DNA of 64,000 nt, from contig JACKOF010000001.1 of the NCBI GenBank assembly GCA_024234435.1, positions 434,001 through 498,000 on the forward strand, given 5' to 3'. The stretch's first letter is position 1. Every line of letters begins with the position of its first letter. The notes beneath the pieces were generated by a model, which made no database searches, was not told the DNA's origin, and saw only the letters and a program-made list of their open reading frames with translations. A program made the translations under genes and the position numbers. This document shows, piece by piece, positions 18,179-27,723 of the stretch. Origin of the DNA: Pseudomonadales bacterium (GTDB lineage Bacteria > Pseudomonadota > Gammaproteobacteria > Pseudomonadales > Porticoccaceae).

Positions 18179-18239
18179 ACCATTCGAACAAATGGTTCTA
18201 TAAAATCAGTTGAAAAATGAACACAATGTTCATTATAAT
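18179..18239 (+). promoter_or_regulatory. Promoter with palindromes upstream of dikinase gene
   Basis: A -35 box TTGAAA (18210-18215) and a perfect -10 TATAAT (18234-18239) are 18 bp apart. The spacer is filled by a palindrome, ATGAACA-CAA-TGTTCAT (18217-18233). A second inverted repeat, ACCATT-N6-AATGGT, lies at 18179-18196. This is a typical repressor-controlled promoter; the TetR gene at 21206 is the nearest candidate regulator (inference). Confidence 0.75.
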
Positions 18240-18313
18240 TTGACACTTATTCTAAATATAATCGGAAGTCTTCATGGCATCCAATGTTTCAAAAGCAATC
18301 AAGGGGTCAAAAA

Positions 18314-21061
18314 ATGCATAGCACTAGTCCGAATATAATCTGGTTTAAAGATGAGCTGGCAACTGAATTGCCGACTGTTGGTGGTAAAGGCGCTAACCTG
18401 GGTCGCTTGACCGCGGCCGGTTTTGATGTGCCTCCCGGGTTTGTTGTGGGTACGGCAGCTTATGTCAGCCATATGGAAAACCTGCGTGAAATGATTTCCA
18501 ACGAGTTGGCCACCGTTAATTATGATGACGCTGTTCAGCTGGACCAGTGCATGGAAAAAATTCGTGACTGGATTACCGAAGCGGAAGTTCCAGCATCGGT
18601 CGCCCGAGATATTGCTAACGCTTATGAGAAAATGGGCAGTGATCTTTATGTTGCTGTTCGATCTTCCGGTACTTCAGAGGATTTGGAGGGCGCATCTTTC
18701 GCAGGGCTTCACGATACTTACCTGGATATTCGGGGCACGGATAATCTGATAGACGCCGTTAAGCGCGATTGGGCATCCATGTGGTCTGCTCGAGCGACGT
18801 TTTACCGAAACTCCCAAGGTTTCGATCATTTTGAGTCATCCATCGCTGTTGTGGTTCAGACCATGGTTGAGTCGGAAGTGTCCGGTGTGATGTTCACCGG
18901 TAACCCGCTGAATGCGGCAACTGACGAGATCATGATCAATGCAAGTTGGGGGCTGGGCGAAGCCGTCGTGTCAGGTATTGTTACTCCGGATGAGTTGATT
19001 GTTCGCCACGGTGATTTGAAAATTCTTAACAAAACCCTGGGCTCAAAAGAAGTCAGCATTATTCGCAATCAGGAAACTGGCTTGGGTATTGCTGAAGAGG
19101 AAACAGCCGGGGAAAAGCGCGAAGCTTTCTCCTTGTCCGATACACAAATCAAGGAATTGGCTGCTCTTGGTGCCCGCATTCAGGACACATACGGCGAATT
19201 CCCGCAAGATATCGAGTGGGCTTATCAAGGTGGACAGTTTTATGTGCTCCAGGCCCGACCGATTACCGGTGTAGAGTTTTCCTGGGATGCCGATGTTACC
19301 GCCAGTGTGCAGGGCAATGACGACATTCTGGAATACGACGTCATCTGGTCGCGCACCTTCCCTGAAGAAATGTGGACCGGTGCAATCTCACCCTTGATGT
19401 TTTCCTGGCGTTGCTGGGGCTTGAATCAATGTCACAGTGTCGGTGTTCATGCCTATGGTTACCCCGAACTCGACTACACTTCAGGCCGTCTGTGGCGATA
19501 CCACAAGGGCGTTTCTTATTACAACTGCAAGAACGACCTTGAACTGATTAAGCTGGCTGTGCCGCCTCAGTTGCGTCCGGCTATGCTGGAAAAGATTCCT
19601 GAAGCCTGGCATGAAGAAGCGTTAAATGCGCCGTTTGACTGGGAACGTTACCTCAACATGTTCCAGAAGGTGGAGAAAGAGCGCCCGGACATGGGACTCA
19701 ACTGGTGGCGCGCAATTCGCGATGATTTTATCAATAATGAAAAATACCGTGAAGAGACTCAGCCTCTCTCTGTTGAAGCGCTGGGTGCTATGTCTGACTA
19801 CGATTTACGTCAGTACATCGCCAAGGTTGTTCGCCTCGAGATCTCGTCTTATGACCCGCCCTGGAACGGACTGTTGTGGCACATGCGTGAATCGCTGGGC
19901 TGGACTAACTGGATACTGGAAAACTGGTATGACGGTGAACGCACCAACCTGATGATGACTCTGGTTACCGGCACCCGTGAACCCACGATCACGACTATCG
20001 AAAATCATCGGTTGTGGAAAATGGCTGACCTGATTTACAAGTCGCCGGAACTCACTTCATTGCTGAAACAGTACCCTGATGCCCGTTTCTTCGATTACGT
20101 GGAGCAGTGCATTAATGGACCGGAATTCAAGAAGCTACATGAGGAACATATGCGCCTTTCCGGTCACCGTGGCCACTCTGATCGGGATATTGAATTTGAC
20201 CGCCGTGCTGACAATCCCGGCATTGATGTTGCTCTCTTCAAAGGGTTGATGGGAACGCCAGACCCTCTTATTCAGGAAGAGAAAATACGTGAACAGCTTG
20301 AAGAGACCATAGAGCATGTCTATCAGAATTTGCTTGCTCAGGAAAACGGTCTGGTGAAGGCGCAGCAATTCCGCTTCCTGATCGATTTCTCGCACAACAG
20401 CTTGCTGTACCGTGATAACGAGCGTGAGGTGATGGATTGGTCTACCTATGCCATTAAATTGGGTTACGAAGAAATTATGCGTCGCTGTGAAGAGCGCGGT
20501 GTCTTGAGCGAAGCCCATGATGGTTATTTCCTGACTCAAGAGGAGCTCTACGACGCTCTGGATGGTAAAGCGAATATGGCTCTGGCTCAGGCAAAGATTA
20601 AAGCACGTAAGAAGAATTTTGATGCCATTGACAGAAAAGTTGTTCACCCTTCCAAGTATATTCAGGCTGGTTTGGCAGCAAATGTGGATGCAGTTGCGCA
20701 ACACGGTGACGGCGTATTTACGGGTAAAACGACCAGCACTGGCAAGGTTACAGGTGTTGCTCGTGTCGTGCGTGAACTGTCGCAGATTGGTACAGTGAAC
20801 AAAGGTGAAATCCTGATTGTGCACTCTACAGACCCAGGCTGGACCCCCGTATTTATGTTGATTACAGGGATCGTGCTGGAAACTGGAGGCCTGATTTCCC
20901 ACGGGGCGCTGCTGGCGCGGGAATATGGTTTACCCGGAGTGCAAATACCAGGCGCACTTGAACTGATACCGGATGGCGCCACCATCACGCTGGATGGTGA
21001 TGCGGGCATGGTGATTATTCATGATGAAGATAACCCTTCTCTACAGGAAGCAGCAGCCTGA
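18314..21061 (+). CDS. PEP-synthase/rifampicin-phosphotransferase-like dikinase
   Basis: A 915-residue protein with the three-part layout of rifampicin phosphotransferase. Residues about 1-320 are an ATP-grasp PEP/pyruvate-binding domain (VGGKGANLGRLTAAGFDVPPG, VRSSGTSEDLEGASFAG, QDIEWAYQGGQFYVLQARPI). A long helical middle segment (about 330-790) is unlike pyruvate-binding PEP synthases. The C-terminal swivelling domain has the catalytic His863 in GGLISHGALLAREYGLPGV. Dikinases of this type turn ATP into AMP and Pi and phosphorylate a second molecule. True PEP synthase has a TIM barrel after the His domain, absent here. The substrate is unknown. ATG 18314 follows AGGGG; the promoter carries a palindromic operator, and a TetR gene follows. 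Confidence 0.83.
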   Translation: MHSTSPNIIWFKDELATELPTVGGKGANLGRLTAAGFDVPPGFVVGTAAYVSHMENLREMISNELATVNYDDAVQLDQCMEKIRDWITEAEVPASVARDIANAYEKMGSDLYVAVRSSGTSEDLEGASFAGLHDTYLDIRGTDNLIDAVKRDWASMWSARATFYRNSQGFDHFESSIAVVVQTMVESEVSGVMFTGNPLNAATDEIMINASWGLGEAVVSGIVTPDELIVRHGDLKILNKTLGSKEVSIIRNQETGLGIAEEETAGEKREAFSLSDTQIKELAALGARIQDTYGEFPQDIEWAYQGGQFYVLQARPITGVEFSWDADVTASVQGNDDILEYDVIWSRTFPEEMWTGAISPLMFSWRCWGLNQCHSVGVHAYGYPELDYTSGRLWRYHKGVSYYNCKNDLELIKLAVPPQLRPAMLEKIPEAWHEEALNAPFDWERYLNMFQKVEKERPDMGLNWWRAIRDDFINNEKYREETQPLSVEALGAMSDYDLRQYIAKVVRLEISSYDPPWNGLLWHMRESLGWTNWILENWYDGERTNLMMTLVTGTREPTITTIENHRLWKMADLIYKSPELTSLLKQYPDARFFDYVEQCINGPEFKKLHEEHMRLSGHRGHSDRDIEFDRRADNPGIDVALFKGLMGTPDPLIQEEKIREQLEETIEHVYQNLLAQENGLVKAQQFRFLIDFSHNSLLYRDNEREVMDWSTYAIKLGYEEIMRRCEERGVLSEAHDGYFLTQEELYDALDGKANMALAQAKIKARKKNFDAIDRKVVHPSKYIQAGLAANVDAVAQHGDGVFTGKTTSTGKVTGVARVVRELSQIGTVNKGEILIVHSTDPGWTPVFMLITGIVLETGGLISHGALLAREYGLPGVQIPGALELIPDGATITLDGDAGMVIIHDEDNPSLQEAAA

Positions 21062-21103
21062 GTTTATTGAAAACACAGCCTCTAAGAAAATCCTCTCGAC
21101 TTT

Positions 21104-21134
21104 ACGGTAGCAGATTTCTGCTATCGTTTTTTTT
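21104..21134 (+). terminator. Rho-independent terminator after dikinase gene
   Basis: Hairpin with arms GGTAGCAG and CTGCTATC, short AT loop, followed by eight T residues. Confidence 0.85.
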
Positions 21135-21155
21135 ATCAAGAAAGGTCATCTCAAT

Positions 21156-21179
21156 GTCAGGAATATGTATAATCCTGAC
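21156..21179. promoter_or_regulatory. Inverted repeat upstream of tetR-like gene
   Basis: Perfect 7-bp arms GTCAGGA and TCCTGAC separated by 10 nt, 26 nt upstream of the TetR start. Probable autoregulatory operator (inference). It does not match the palindrome of the dikinase promoter, so the TetR may have a different target from that promoter. Confidence 0.5.
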
Positions 21180-21205
21180 TGACCAGTTGGAAGGAGCGGT
21201 AGGCT

Positions 21206-21841
21206 TTGAATATCCCATCTAGACCTACGAGGCGAACACGTGCGAAACGCGGTGGCCAGAAGCCCTCTATTGAATCGAGGCTTTTGTCTGCTACTGAAAG
21301 GCTGTTGGAAAAAGGCAATACGTTTGCAGCGTTGACGATCGAGGAGTTATCCAAGGAAGCCGGAATTTCTCGCGGAACCTTCTATCTGCATTTCAAGAAT
21401 AAAGGCGAACTGGTGACACGGTTGCTGGATCATTTTACCGAGGAACTTTCGGTGAATCTGGGCACTTGGACATCCAACGCGGATGCCGCTGAACGAAAGG
21501 ATGTTTCGGATGCCGTGCGATCTATGGTGGAAACCTTCAGAAAGCACAAGGCTATTATTGTGGCTGTCAGAGATACCATGCCCCATGATAAGGATGTTGA
21601 AGAGATTTATTTCGGCATGATCAAAAAAGTCTCCGAGATGGCAAAAAAGTCAACTGGAACGATAAAAAAGCGTGGCAAAAGTCGCACCAGAACAACTGAC
21701 GACGTCGCGGATGCTTTGGCTGTTGTTATTGCGCTTTATAGTACCTATATGATTGATAAGCAGGATGATAAATCCATCAAGAATACATCCAGGGCTCTTG
21801 GGTATATTTGCGAAAGTGCTATTTTTTCTGATGACAGCTAG
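21206..21841 (+). CDS. TetR-family transcriptional regulator
   Basis: A 211-residue TetR protein. The N-terminal helix-turn-helix is about residues 45-72 (LTIEELSKEAGISRGTFYLHF, followed by KNKGELV). The C-terminal ligand-binding helices are unremarkable. TTG 21206 is preceded by AAGGAG at 9 nt, and no better start exists. The basic N-terminal tail (TRRTRAKRGGQK) may add minor-groove contacts. It lies 144 nt downstream of the dikinase gene behind a terminator and its own inverted repeat, so it is transcribed separately. Ligand unknown. Confidence 0.9.
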   Translation: MNIPSRPTRRTRAKRGGQKPSIESRLLSATERLLEKGNTFAALTIEELSKEAGISRGTFYLHFKNKGELVTRLLDHFTEELSVNLGTWTSNADAAERKDVSDAVRSMVETFRKHKAIIVAVRDTMPHDKDVEEIYFGMIKKVSEMAKKSTGTIKKRGKSRTRTTDDVADALAVVIALYSTYMIDKQDDKSIKNTSRALGYICESAIFSDDS

Positions 21842-21918
21842 GTTTGATTTCCATTTCTTGCCCACACCGATTCAACTGGTGTGAACAAGAAACGGAACGT
21901 GTAATTGGAACAAAAATT

Positions 21919-22488
21919 TTATTCGCTACGGAGATCAGCTCCCAGCATTCTTCTCAATGTACCGTCTTTATCCACTAAGTGGTGCTTGAATGCGCCAATG
22001 ATATGTAGCAGTACGGCGACAATCATTACTTTGCCAATGATTTCATGTGTTTCATGGCCGATTCCGGCAAGAGGCTTGTTGAGTGGAAGCATTTCCTCCG
22101 GATTCTGAGGGTTTGGGTTCATGGCCAGCAGCTCAAGGCCGAAGATGTGTATACCATGACCTGCGGCGCCTGACATGATCATACCGGAGATCGGCATGAT
22201 GACGGTTCCCAGAATCAATACCCAGTGAGTAATTTTCGCTAAGACCTGTTCGATTTTTTTGTAGCGGTTGGCCGGTGGTGGCCAGCCATTTTTAATACGC
22301 CAAAATACCCTGGCCAGGACCACGATGAAAATGATGACCCCAAAGGACTTATGAAGGGGGTAAAGGAAAAGCGTTTCTGTTTTTTCCATGTAGGTGCCAA
22401 CGGCGAGCAGGCCGATAATGGATACACCCACTAGCCAGTGTAAGGTGACGGTTAAGCGACTGAGTTTTTCCTTTGTATCAAGCGTCAT
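21919..22488 (-). CDS. Cytochrome b561-type membrane protein
   Basis: A 189-residue protein with four hydrophobic helices and the histidine set expected for two b-type hemes: TLHWLVG, PLHKSFG, THWVL, GHETHEIIG and LLHIIGAF. Proteobacterial b561 proteins move electrons between quinols and periplasmic or superoxide partners. ATG 22488 is selected because GGAG precedes it by 7 nt; ATG 22500 is also in frame. It is convergent with the TetR gene and divergent from glpK. No obvious functional link to either. Confidence 0.9.
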   Translation of the reverse strand: MTLDTKEKLSRLTVTLHWLVGVSIIGLLAVGTYMEKTETLFLYPLHKSFGVIIFIVVLARVFWRIKNGWPPPANRYKKIEQVLAKITHWVLILGTVIMPISGMIMSGAAGHGIHIFGLELLAMNPNPQNPEEMLPLNKPLAGIGHETHEIIGKVMIVAVLLHIIGAFKHHLVDKDGTLRRMLGADLRSE

Positions 22489-22680
22489 AGGTTTCTCCAT
22501 TGCCAATCAGTGATAAATGCACGACACAATTATTTTCCCAAATGTGCAGGGCTTTCAACTGAAACGTAAGGTTTAGTCCACTCAGGATCACATATTTTTG
22601 TTGAATAAGCATGTTAAATGTCTAAGTATAGAGGAACTGTGCAATGGTATTTCAACAAATTTCAACAGTGAGTTCTGATC

Positions 22681-24186
22681 ATGAGCAATAAACCCTGTGT
22701 CCTGGCAATAGATCAAGGGACTACAAGTAGTCGTGCGATTGTTTTTGATAACCAGGCGAATCAAATTTCTGTGGCGCAGCAGGAGTTTCCCCAGATATAT
22801 CCCCATGAGGGTTGGGTTGAACACGATCCGGAAACTATCTGGCAAACCACCTTGGAAACCAGCCGTCAGGCAATGCTGGAGGCCGAGTCCAAAGGGTTTG
22901 AAATTGCCAGTATTGGTATTACCAATCAGAGGGAAACAACGGTTGTCTGGGAACGGAGCACAGGAAAGCCTGTTTATAACGCCATTGTCTGGCAAGACCG
23001 CAGAACGGCTGAAGCCTGTGGCGTACTAAAGAAGCAGGGCGCCGAAGAGGATGTACAGCAACGTACCGGACTGCTGATCGACCCTTATTTCTCTGCATCA
23101 AAAATCAGCTGGATTCTGGATAATGTCTCTGGTGCCCGGCGGGCGGCAGAACGAGGTGAATTGGCTTTTGGCACGATCGACAGTTTTCTTGTTTACCGGT
23201 TAACCGGTGGCAAATCCCATGTAACGGATGCCACTAATGCCAGCCGTACCAGTCTTTATAATATCGACAGTGGTAAGTGGGACGAAGAATTGTTAAGGCA
23301 CTTTAATGTTCCCGCCCCGGTTCTGCCGGAAGTGTTGAATTGCGTGGATAATTTTGGTGAAACGGATCTGCCATTATTCGGCAAGGTTATTCCCATCACG
23401 GGTGTAGCTGGTGACCAGCAAGCGGCAACAGTCGGACAGTGCTGCTTCGAGCCAGGCTCCATAAAAAGTACCTATGGAACAGGTTGTTTTGTTCTGATGA
23501 ACACGGGGCAACAGCTTGTTTTGTCAAAAAACCGCCTGCTGACAACGATTGCCTACCAGCTGAATGGCCAACCTACCTATGCTATAGAAGGGTCAATTTT
23601 TATCGCGGGTGCAGCTATGCAGTGGCTGAGGGATGGTATCGGGTTAATTGAAAAGGCCAGTCAGTCAGAGCAAATGGCCCGTAGTCTGTCTGGCAATAAT
23701 GGTGTCTATCTGGTTCCGGCTTTTACCGGGCTTGGCGCTCCCTGGTGGGATCCCGAAGTGCGTGGCGCCATTTTTGGATTGACGCGGGGCACAGGGCCTG
23801 CCGAAATTGTTCGAGCCACACTGGAATCCGTTGCTTACCAGACGGCGGACTTGTTTGCCGCTATGGCAGAAGATGGTATTTCTCCCTCTGTATTACGAGT
23901 GGATGGTGGCATGGTTGCCAATCGCTGGTTCATGCAGTTTCTGGCAGATATTCTGGATATGAAGGTACAGCGGCCGGCGATGCTGGAGACAACAGCCTTG
24001 GGTGCTGCCTATCTCAGTGGTATTGGCAGCGGTGTTTTCGAAAGTTTTGAGCGGTTACACGCAGGCTGGCAAGCCAGAGAAGAATTCAATCCACAGTTAA
24101 CGGCAAATAGTCGGCGGGCTTTGCTGGCGGACTGGCACGATTGTGTTGCCCGGTTAATCAACAAGCCTGGTAGTTTAGGCGGTTAG
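22681..24186 (+). CDS. glpK: Glycerol kinase
   Basis: A 501-residue FGGY kinase of normal length. The N-terminal phosphate loop is [15 protein letters not shown], the glycerol-contacting segment is [11 protein letters not shown] and [10 protein letters not shown], and the C-terminal nucleotide loop includes [17 protein letters not shown]. It phosphorylates glycerol to sn-glycerol-3-phosphate in the cytoplasm. It is followed after 25 nt by the FAD-dependent glycerol-3-phosphate dehydrogenase, forming a two-gene glycerol-use operon. No glpF permease or glpR repressor is present in the window. The start has only a weak GAG ribosome site. Confidence 0.96.
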   Translation: MSNKPCVLAIDQGTTSSRAIVFDNQANQISVAQQEFPQIYPHEGWVEHDPETIWQTTLETSRQAMLEAESKGFEIASIGITNQRETTVVWERSTGKPVYNAIVWQDRRTAEACGVLKKQGAEEDVQQRTGLLIDPYFSASKISWILDNVSGARRAAERGELAFGTIDSFLVYRLTGGKSHVTDATNASRTSLYNIDSGKWDEELLRHFNVPAPVLPEVLNCVDNFGETDLPLFGKVIPITGVAGDQQAATVGQCCFEPGSIKSTYGTGCFVLMNTGQQLVLSKNRLLTTIAYQLNGQPTYAIEGSIFIAGAAMQWLRDGIGLIEKASQSEQMARSLSGNNGVYLVPAFTGLGAPWWDPEVRGAIFGLTRGTGPAEIVRATLESVAYQTADLFAAMAEDGISPSVLRVDGGMVANRWFMQFLADILDMKVQRPAMLETTALGAAYLSGIGSGVFESFERLHAGWQAREEFNPQLTANSRRALLADWHDCVARLINKPGSLGG

Positions 24187-24211
24187 TGAGAAGAGAAGTG
24201 CGGTTAAGTCG

Positions 24212-25828
24212 ATGAGTCTGAGAGACAGTAATATAGAAAAACTTGCCAGTGAAACTTTCGATGTCCTGATTTTGGGGGGAGGCATCAACGGTGCGGTCTC
24301 GGCTGCGGCGCTGTCTGCGAAGGGAGTCAAAGTGGCCCTGATCGATCGTCAGGACTTTGCATCAGGCACCAGTTCTCAGTCATCGAACCTCGCCTGGGGC
24401 GGAATCAAGTATCTGGAAAGCGGTGAACTGTTTCTTGTGAATAAACTTTGCAAGAGCCGCAACCACCTGATGGCAAGTTACCCTTCAACCGTGAAGGAAA
24501 TTCGTTTTCTGACCACCATCGCCAAAGGGTTTCGGTTTCCGGTTTTCATGGTTTATCTGAGCACATTACTTTACTGGGTGATTGGCCGGTTTGTTACCAG
24601 GGCGCCCAGCTATCATTTTGTCAGGAAGCTGGAGAAACTTGATCCTGTCATTAATACCACCAACGCGCAGGGCGGTTTTGAATACTCCGATTGTTATCTC
24701 TATGATAATGATGCGCGGTTTGTCTTTAATTTTATTCGTACAGCAATGGATTACGATTGTATTGCGGCAAACTATGTCGAGTCTGAAAACTCGGTGAGGG
24801 ATCAGGACACCTGGCTGACCCGGGCGGTGGATACGATCAGTGGTGAAAAAATCACTATCCGCTCAAAAGTTCTGATTAATGCCTGCGGCCCCTGGGTTGA
24901 TCGATACAATAAAAGCATTGGGCTGCAAACGGAATATCGCCACCTGTTTTCCAAAGGGATTCATCTGGTGGTGGACAAAATCACCGACAGCAACCGGGTC
25001 TTGGCATTCTTTGCCAGCGATGGGAGACTGTTTTTTGTTATTCCGATGGGGCCAAAAACCTGTATTGGCACTACCGATACACAGGTTGATGAACCGGAAA
25101 CCCGGGTAACAGATGCAGATCGTGATTTTGTACTCAGTAATGTGAATGCCTTGCTGGATCTGGATAGCCCCTTAACGAAAGACGATATTATTGCTGAAAG
25201 ATGTGGTGTCAGGCCCTTGGCGCAGAAAGGCGGTGATGGGATCGCCGATTGGGTGAAACTGTCCCGCAAGCACCAGATTGAGGTTCACTCTCAAGACCGG
25301 CATTTGAGTATTTTTGGCGGCAAACTGACTGATTGCCTGAATGTGGGGAATGAAGTGACTGACCTGATTGCATCATTGGGCATAGATATTCCATACCCGG
25401 ATAAGAAATGGTACGGAGAACCCGACAAGGAACTTCACGATGAGTTTTTGCATCAGGCTGAACTGATGAAACTGGATGCCATGACCGATTCCTCTTCATC
25501 AGAGCCTCTGACGACAAGGTTATGGCGCCGCTATGGGGTAAACGCTCTGGAAATACTGGAAGCAATAAGGGAAAACCCGGCAAGAAGCAAGTTGCTGATT
25601 GAAAATGCCGAATACCTCCGGGGTGAAATTGAGCTGGCTGCGCGCCGTGAGATGATTACCAAACTGGAGGATTTTCTGCGGCGGAGATCCAAAATATCCC
25701 TGGTTGTCCGCCATGAAGACTTGATTAATGCTCCGGGGCTTAAAAAAGCCTGTCAGATACTGTTTGGAGACCAGGCTGAAGAAAAACTTGCCGAGTATTG
25801 CCTGTCACACAGTGAGCCGGATAGCTGA
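24212..25828 (+). CDS. glpD: FAD-dependent glycerol-3-phosphate dehydrogenase
   Basis: A 538-residue flavoprotein. The dinucleotide motif is LILGGGINGAVSAAALSAKG (residues about 20-39), followed by DFASGTSSQSSNLAWGGIKYLE, a GlpD hallmark. A hydrophobic patch (FPVFMVYLSTLLYWVIG) and basic residues suggest membrane association. It oxidises glycerol-3-phosphate to dihydroxyacetone phosphate and passes electrons to the quinone pool. It is somewhat longer than E. coli GlpD (501), and the C-terminal helical domain is present. Co-transcribed with glpK. Confidence 0.94.
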   Translation: MSLRDSNIEKLASETFDVLILGGGINGAVSAAALSAKGVKVALIDRQDFASGTSSQSSNLAWGGIKYLESGELFLVNKLCKSRNHLMASYPSTVKEIRFLTTIAKGFRFPVFMVYLSTLLYWVIGRFVTRAPSYHFVRKLEKLDPVINTTNAQGGFEYSDCYLYDNDARFVFNFIRTAMDYDCIAANYVESENSVRDQDTWLTRAVDTISGEKITIRSKVLINACGPWVDRYNKSIGLQTEYRHLFSKGIHLVVDKITDSNRVLAFFASDGRLFFVIPMGPKTCIGTTDTQVDEPETRVTDADRDFVLSNVNALLDLDSPLTKDDIIAERCGVRPLAQKGGDGIADWVKLSRKHQIEVHSQDRHLSIFGGKLTDCLNVGNEVTDLIASLGIDIPYPDKKWYGEPDKELHDEFLHQAELMKLDAMTDSSSSEPLTTRLWRRYGVNALEILEAIRENPARSKLLIENAEYLRGEIELAARREMITKLEDFLRRRSKISLVVRHEDLINAPGLKKACQILFGDQAEEKLAEYCLSHSEPDS

Positions 25829-26041
25829 AGCTATTTCGGTACGACCCTGTGTTGTATTCCTTTAGCCGTTATCCCTATTAACAATGTCGGGCATTCTGTT
25901 CACTTTCCATCAATCTTTATTTTGGGTAGTATCGTGCCGGGTATAAAATCGTGAGAAGCCATTGAAATCGGTTGTGGTGTGCAACAAGGTGCATTTGTTT
26001 AGTCTTCAGTCGTCTGCCAGTCACCGGCGGGGCATTGTTTA

Positions 26042-26668
26042 ATGACATCCAAAAGAACCCAGGCTGAAAGAACCGAGCTGTCTGATAGCCGGATGTTGAT
26101 GGCAGCGAAACAGCTGATTATTCAGCGAGGTACGCATAAAACAAGTTTAAAGGAAGTCGGTGAGCGTGCTGGATACAGCCGTGGCCTGGCGAGCTCCAGA
26201 TTTGGTTCAAAGGAGAATCTTTTCCGGCATATAACAGCGCTGTACGAACAGAAGTGGAGGCAATACGTTTCTGAATTTACGGCAGGTAAAAAGGGGGTGG
26301 ATGCATTATTGGCGAGAATAGATGCCGTGGAAGCTATTCTCAATAATGAGCCTGAAGAAGTACGTGCGGTTTATACTATCTGGTTCGAGTCGGTCAGTGA
26401 TCATTCTTCGTTGCACAAGCAATTGCAGGAATATAACAGCCATGGTCGTGATCGATTGGTGCAAGTGATCCGGGAAGGCATCGATTCGGGTGATATTTCC
26501 AGCGACATCGATGCCGACTCCTGCACGATTGCGTATTTATCGCACATGTTCGGTCTGATTTATCAATGGCTGGTGTCTCCGGAAGATATTGATTTGGGTA
26601 AATCACTGGAAAACCTTAAAGGCTATTGCACATTTGTTTTGAAACCGGCTAATCAGGTAGGCAGGTAA
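26042..26668 (+). CDS. TetR-family regulator, tandem copy A
   Basis: A 208-residue TetR protein with helix-turn-helix around residues 36-58 (SLKEVGERAGYSRGLASSRF). It is clearly a paralogue of the next gene: the first ten residues are near-identical (KRTQAERTEL), as are LARIDAVEA, the WFESVS block and FGLIYQWLVSP. The RGLASSRFG recognition helix differs from the usual RGTFYxHF. Poor ribosome site upstream of ATG 26042. It sits upstream of copy B and the interrupted TonB receptor, which may be the regulated target. Confidence 0.9.
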   Translation: MTSKRTQAERTELSDSRMLMAAKQLIIQRGTHKTSLKEVGERAGYSRGLASSRFGSKENLFRHITALYEQKWRQYVSEFTAGKKGVDALLARIDAVEAILNNEPEEVRAVYTIWFESVSDHSSLHKQLQEYNSHGRDRLVQVIREGIDSGDISSDIDADSCTIAYLSHMFGLIYQWLVSPEDIDLGKSLENLKGYCTFVLKPANQVGR

Positions 26669-26678
26669 AACCTGATTA
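26650..26678. other. Hairpin spanning the end of TetR copy A
   Basis: Perfect 9-bp inverted repeat TAATCAGGT (26650-26658) and ACCTGATTA (26670-26678). The stop codon of copy A lies in the loop. No T-run follows, so it is either an inefficient terminator or an operator between the two tetR-like genes. Confidence 0.5.
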
Positions 26679-26697
26679 AGCTTCATTGCGAGCAACT

Positions 26698-27309
26698 ATG
26701 GCAACAAAGAGAACACAGGCTGAGCGTACAGAGTTGTCTGACAAAAAGATGTTGGAAGCGGCAACACAACTGATACTTGAACACGGCACACAGAAAACCA
26801 CCCTGAAAGAGATCGGCGAGCGTGCAGGTTACAGTCGTGGTCTGGCCAGCGCCCGTTTTGGTACCAGGGATGGCCTGTTCAGTGTCATTATTGCCCGGCA
26901 TCGTCAGCTCTGGGTGGAATACATCAGGGAGTACACCAAAGGGTTATCAGGTCTCGATGCAATACTCGCCAGAATTGATGCTGTGGATGCCATGTTCCGC
27001 AAGGAGCCGGAAAACATCAAGGTTATGTACCTGTTGTGGTATGAGTCAGTCAGTAAAGAATCGCCATTGCGCAGCCAGCTAGAGGCTTGCAACCGGGAGG
27101 GCAGGGATGCGATTGTACTGCTGGTAAAAAGAAGCATGGAAAACGGTGAGATCGCTTATATTGAAGCGGAATCCTTTGCATCCGCCTACATGTCTAATTT
27201 GTTTGGTCTGGTTTATCAGTGGCTTGTCTCGCCGCAGCAAACCGACCTGCGAAAGTCTATTGAAGCATTGAAAAGCTACTGCCGCTATATGTTACAGCCA
27301 GAGGGTTAA
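26698..27309 (+). CDS. TetR-family regulator, tandem copy B
   Basis: A 203-residue TetR protein, paralogue of the gene 29 nt upstream, with the same KRTQAERTELSD start, TLKEIGERAGYSRGLASARFG recognition region and VYQWLVSP C-terminal block. By eye roughly half the positions are identical, with the DNA-binding half most alike, so the two may share operators or form heterodimers while sensing different ligands. ATG 26698 is the likely start; an in-frame TTG four codons earlier has no better ribosome site. Confidence 0.9.
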   Translation: MATKRTQAERTELSDKKMLEAATQLILEHGTQKTTLKEIGERAGYSRGLASARFGTRDGLFSVIIARHRQLWVEYIREYTKGLSGLDAILARIDAVDAMFRKEPENIKVMYLLWYESVSKESPLRSQLEACNREGRDAIVLLVKRSMENGEIAYIEAESFASAYMSNLFGLVYQWLVSPQQTDLRKSIEALKSYCRYMLQPEG

Positions 27310-27723
27310 TGGCCAGCCACAGATAACGTCTGCTGACTCAAACACATAAATTTCTTCATTTCCCTGAATCTTGTTTGCGGCGGGTCTGAAAACAGTCCAA
27401 CGATGATATAAACATGGGTGCTAAAAATGACAGAATTGTTTCTTTTGGCAACACGGGTTTGCTTCCGGTTGGTTAAATGAAGAACTAATTGGGAGGCTGA
27501 AACAAAAAGCTTGCCTGCTGTAATAAGCTGGTCTAATGTCAGTAGGGTCGCAGCCAGTTGCTCTTCTTGCTGTTTTTTTACCAGTTGAACTGTGGATAGA
27601 AGAGGTGATATCTTCGGCGGACCAGCACATATTACACAGAATAATAGCGCTGGCCAGAGAGATAATAGTAATTACAAATAATAAAGAACCAATCAAAAAA
27701 TCACTAATCACTAGAGGGGAATC
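27310..27723. other. Intergenic region upstream of TonB receptor 2
   Basis: 414 bases with no credible gene. A weak sigma-70-like pair TTGAAC-N18-TATCTT lies near 27585-27614. AGGGGA before ATG 27724 is a good ribosome site for the interrupted receptor. Confidence 0.4.

Noticed and set aside
20135..20902. A 255-residue open frame on the minus strand inside the dikinase gene
   Set aside because: It is antisense to a clearly conserved coding region, lacks a family signature and a ribosome site, and has a composition rich in Cys, His and Phe typical of shadow frames.
26650..26678. Hairpin between the two TetR genes as a Rho-independent terminator
   Set aside because: No T-run follows it, so it is listed only as an inverted repeat of unknown role.
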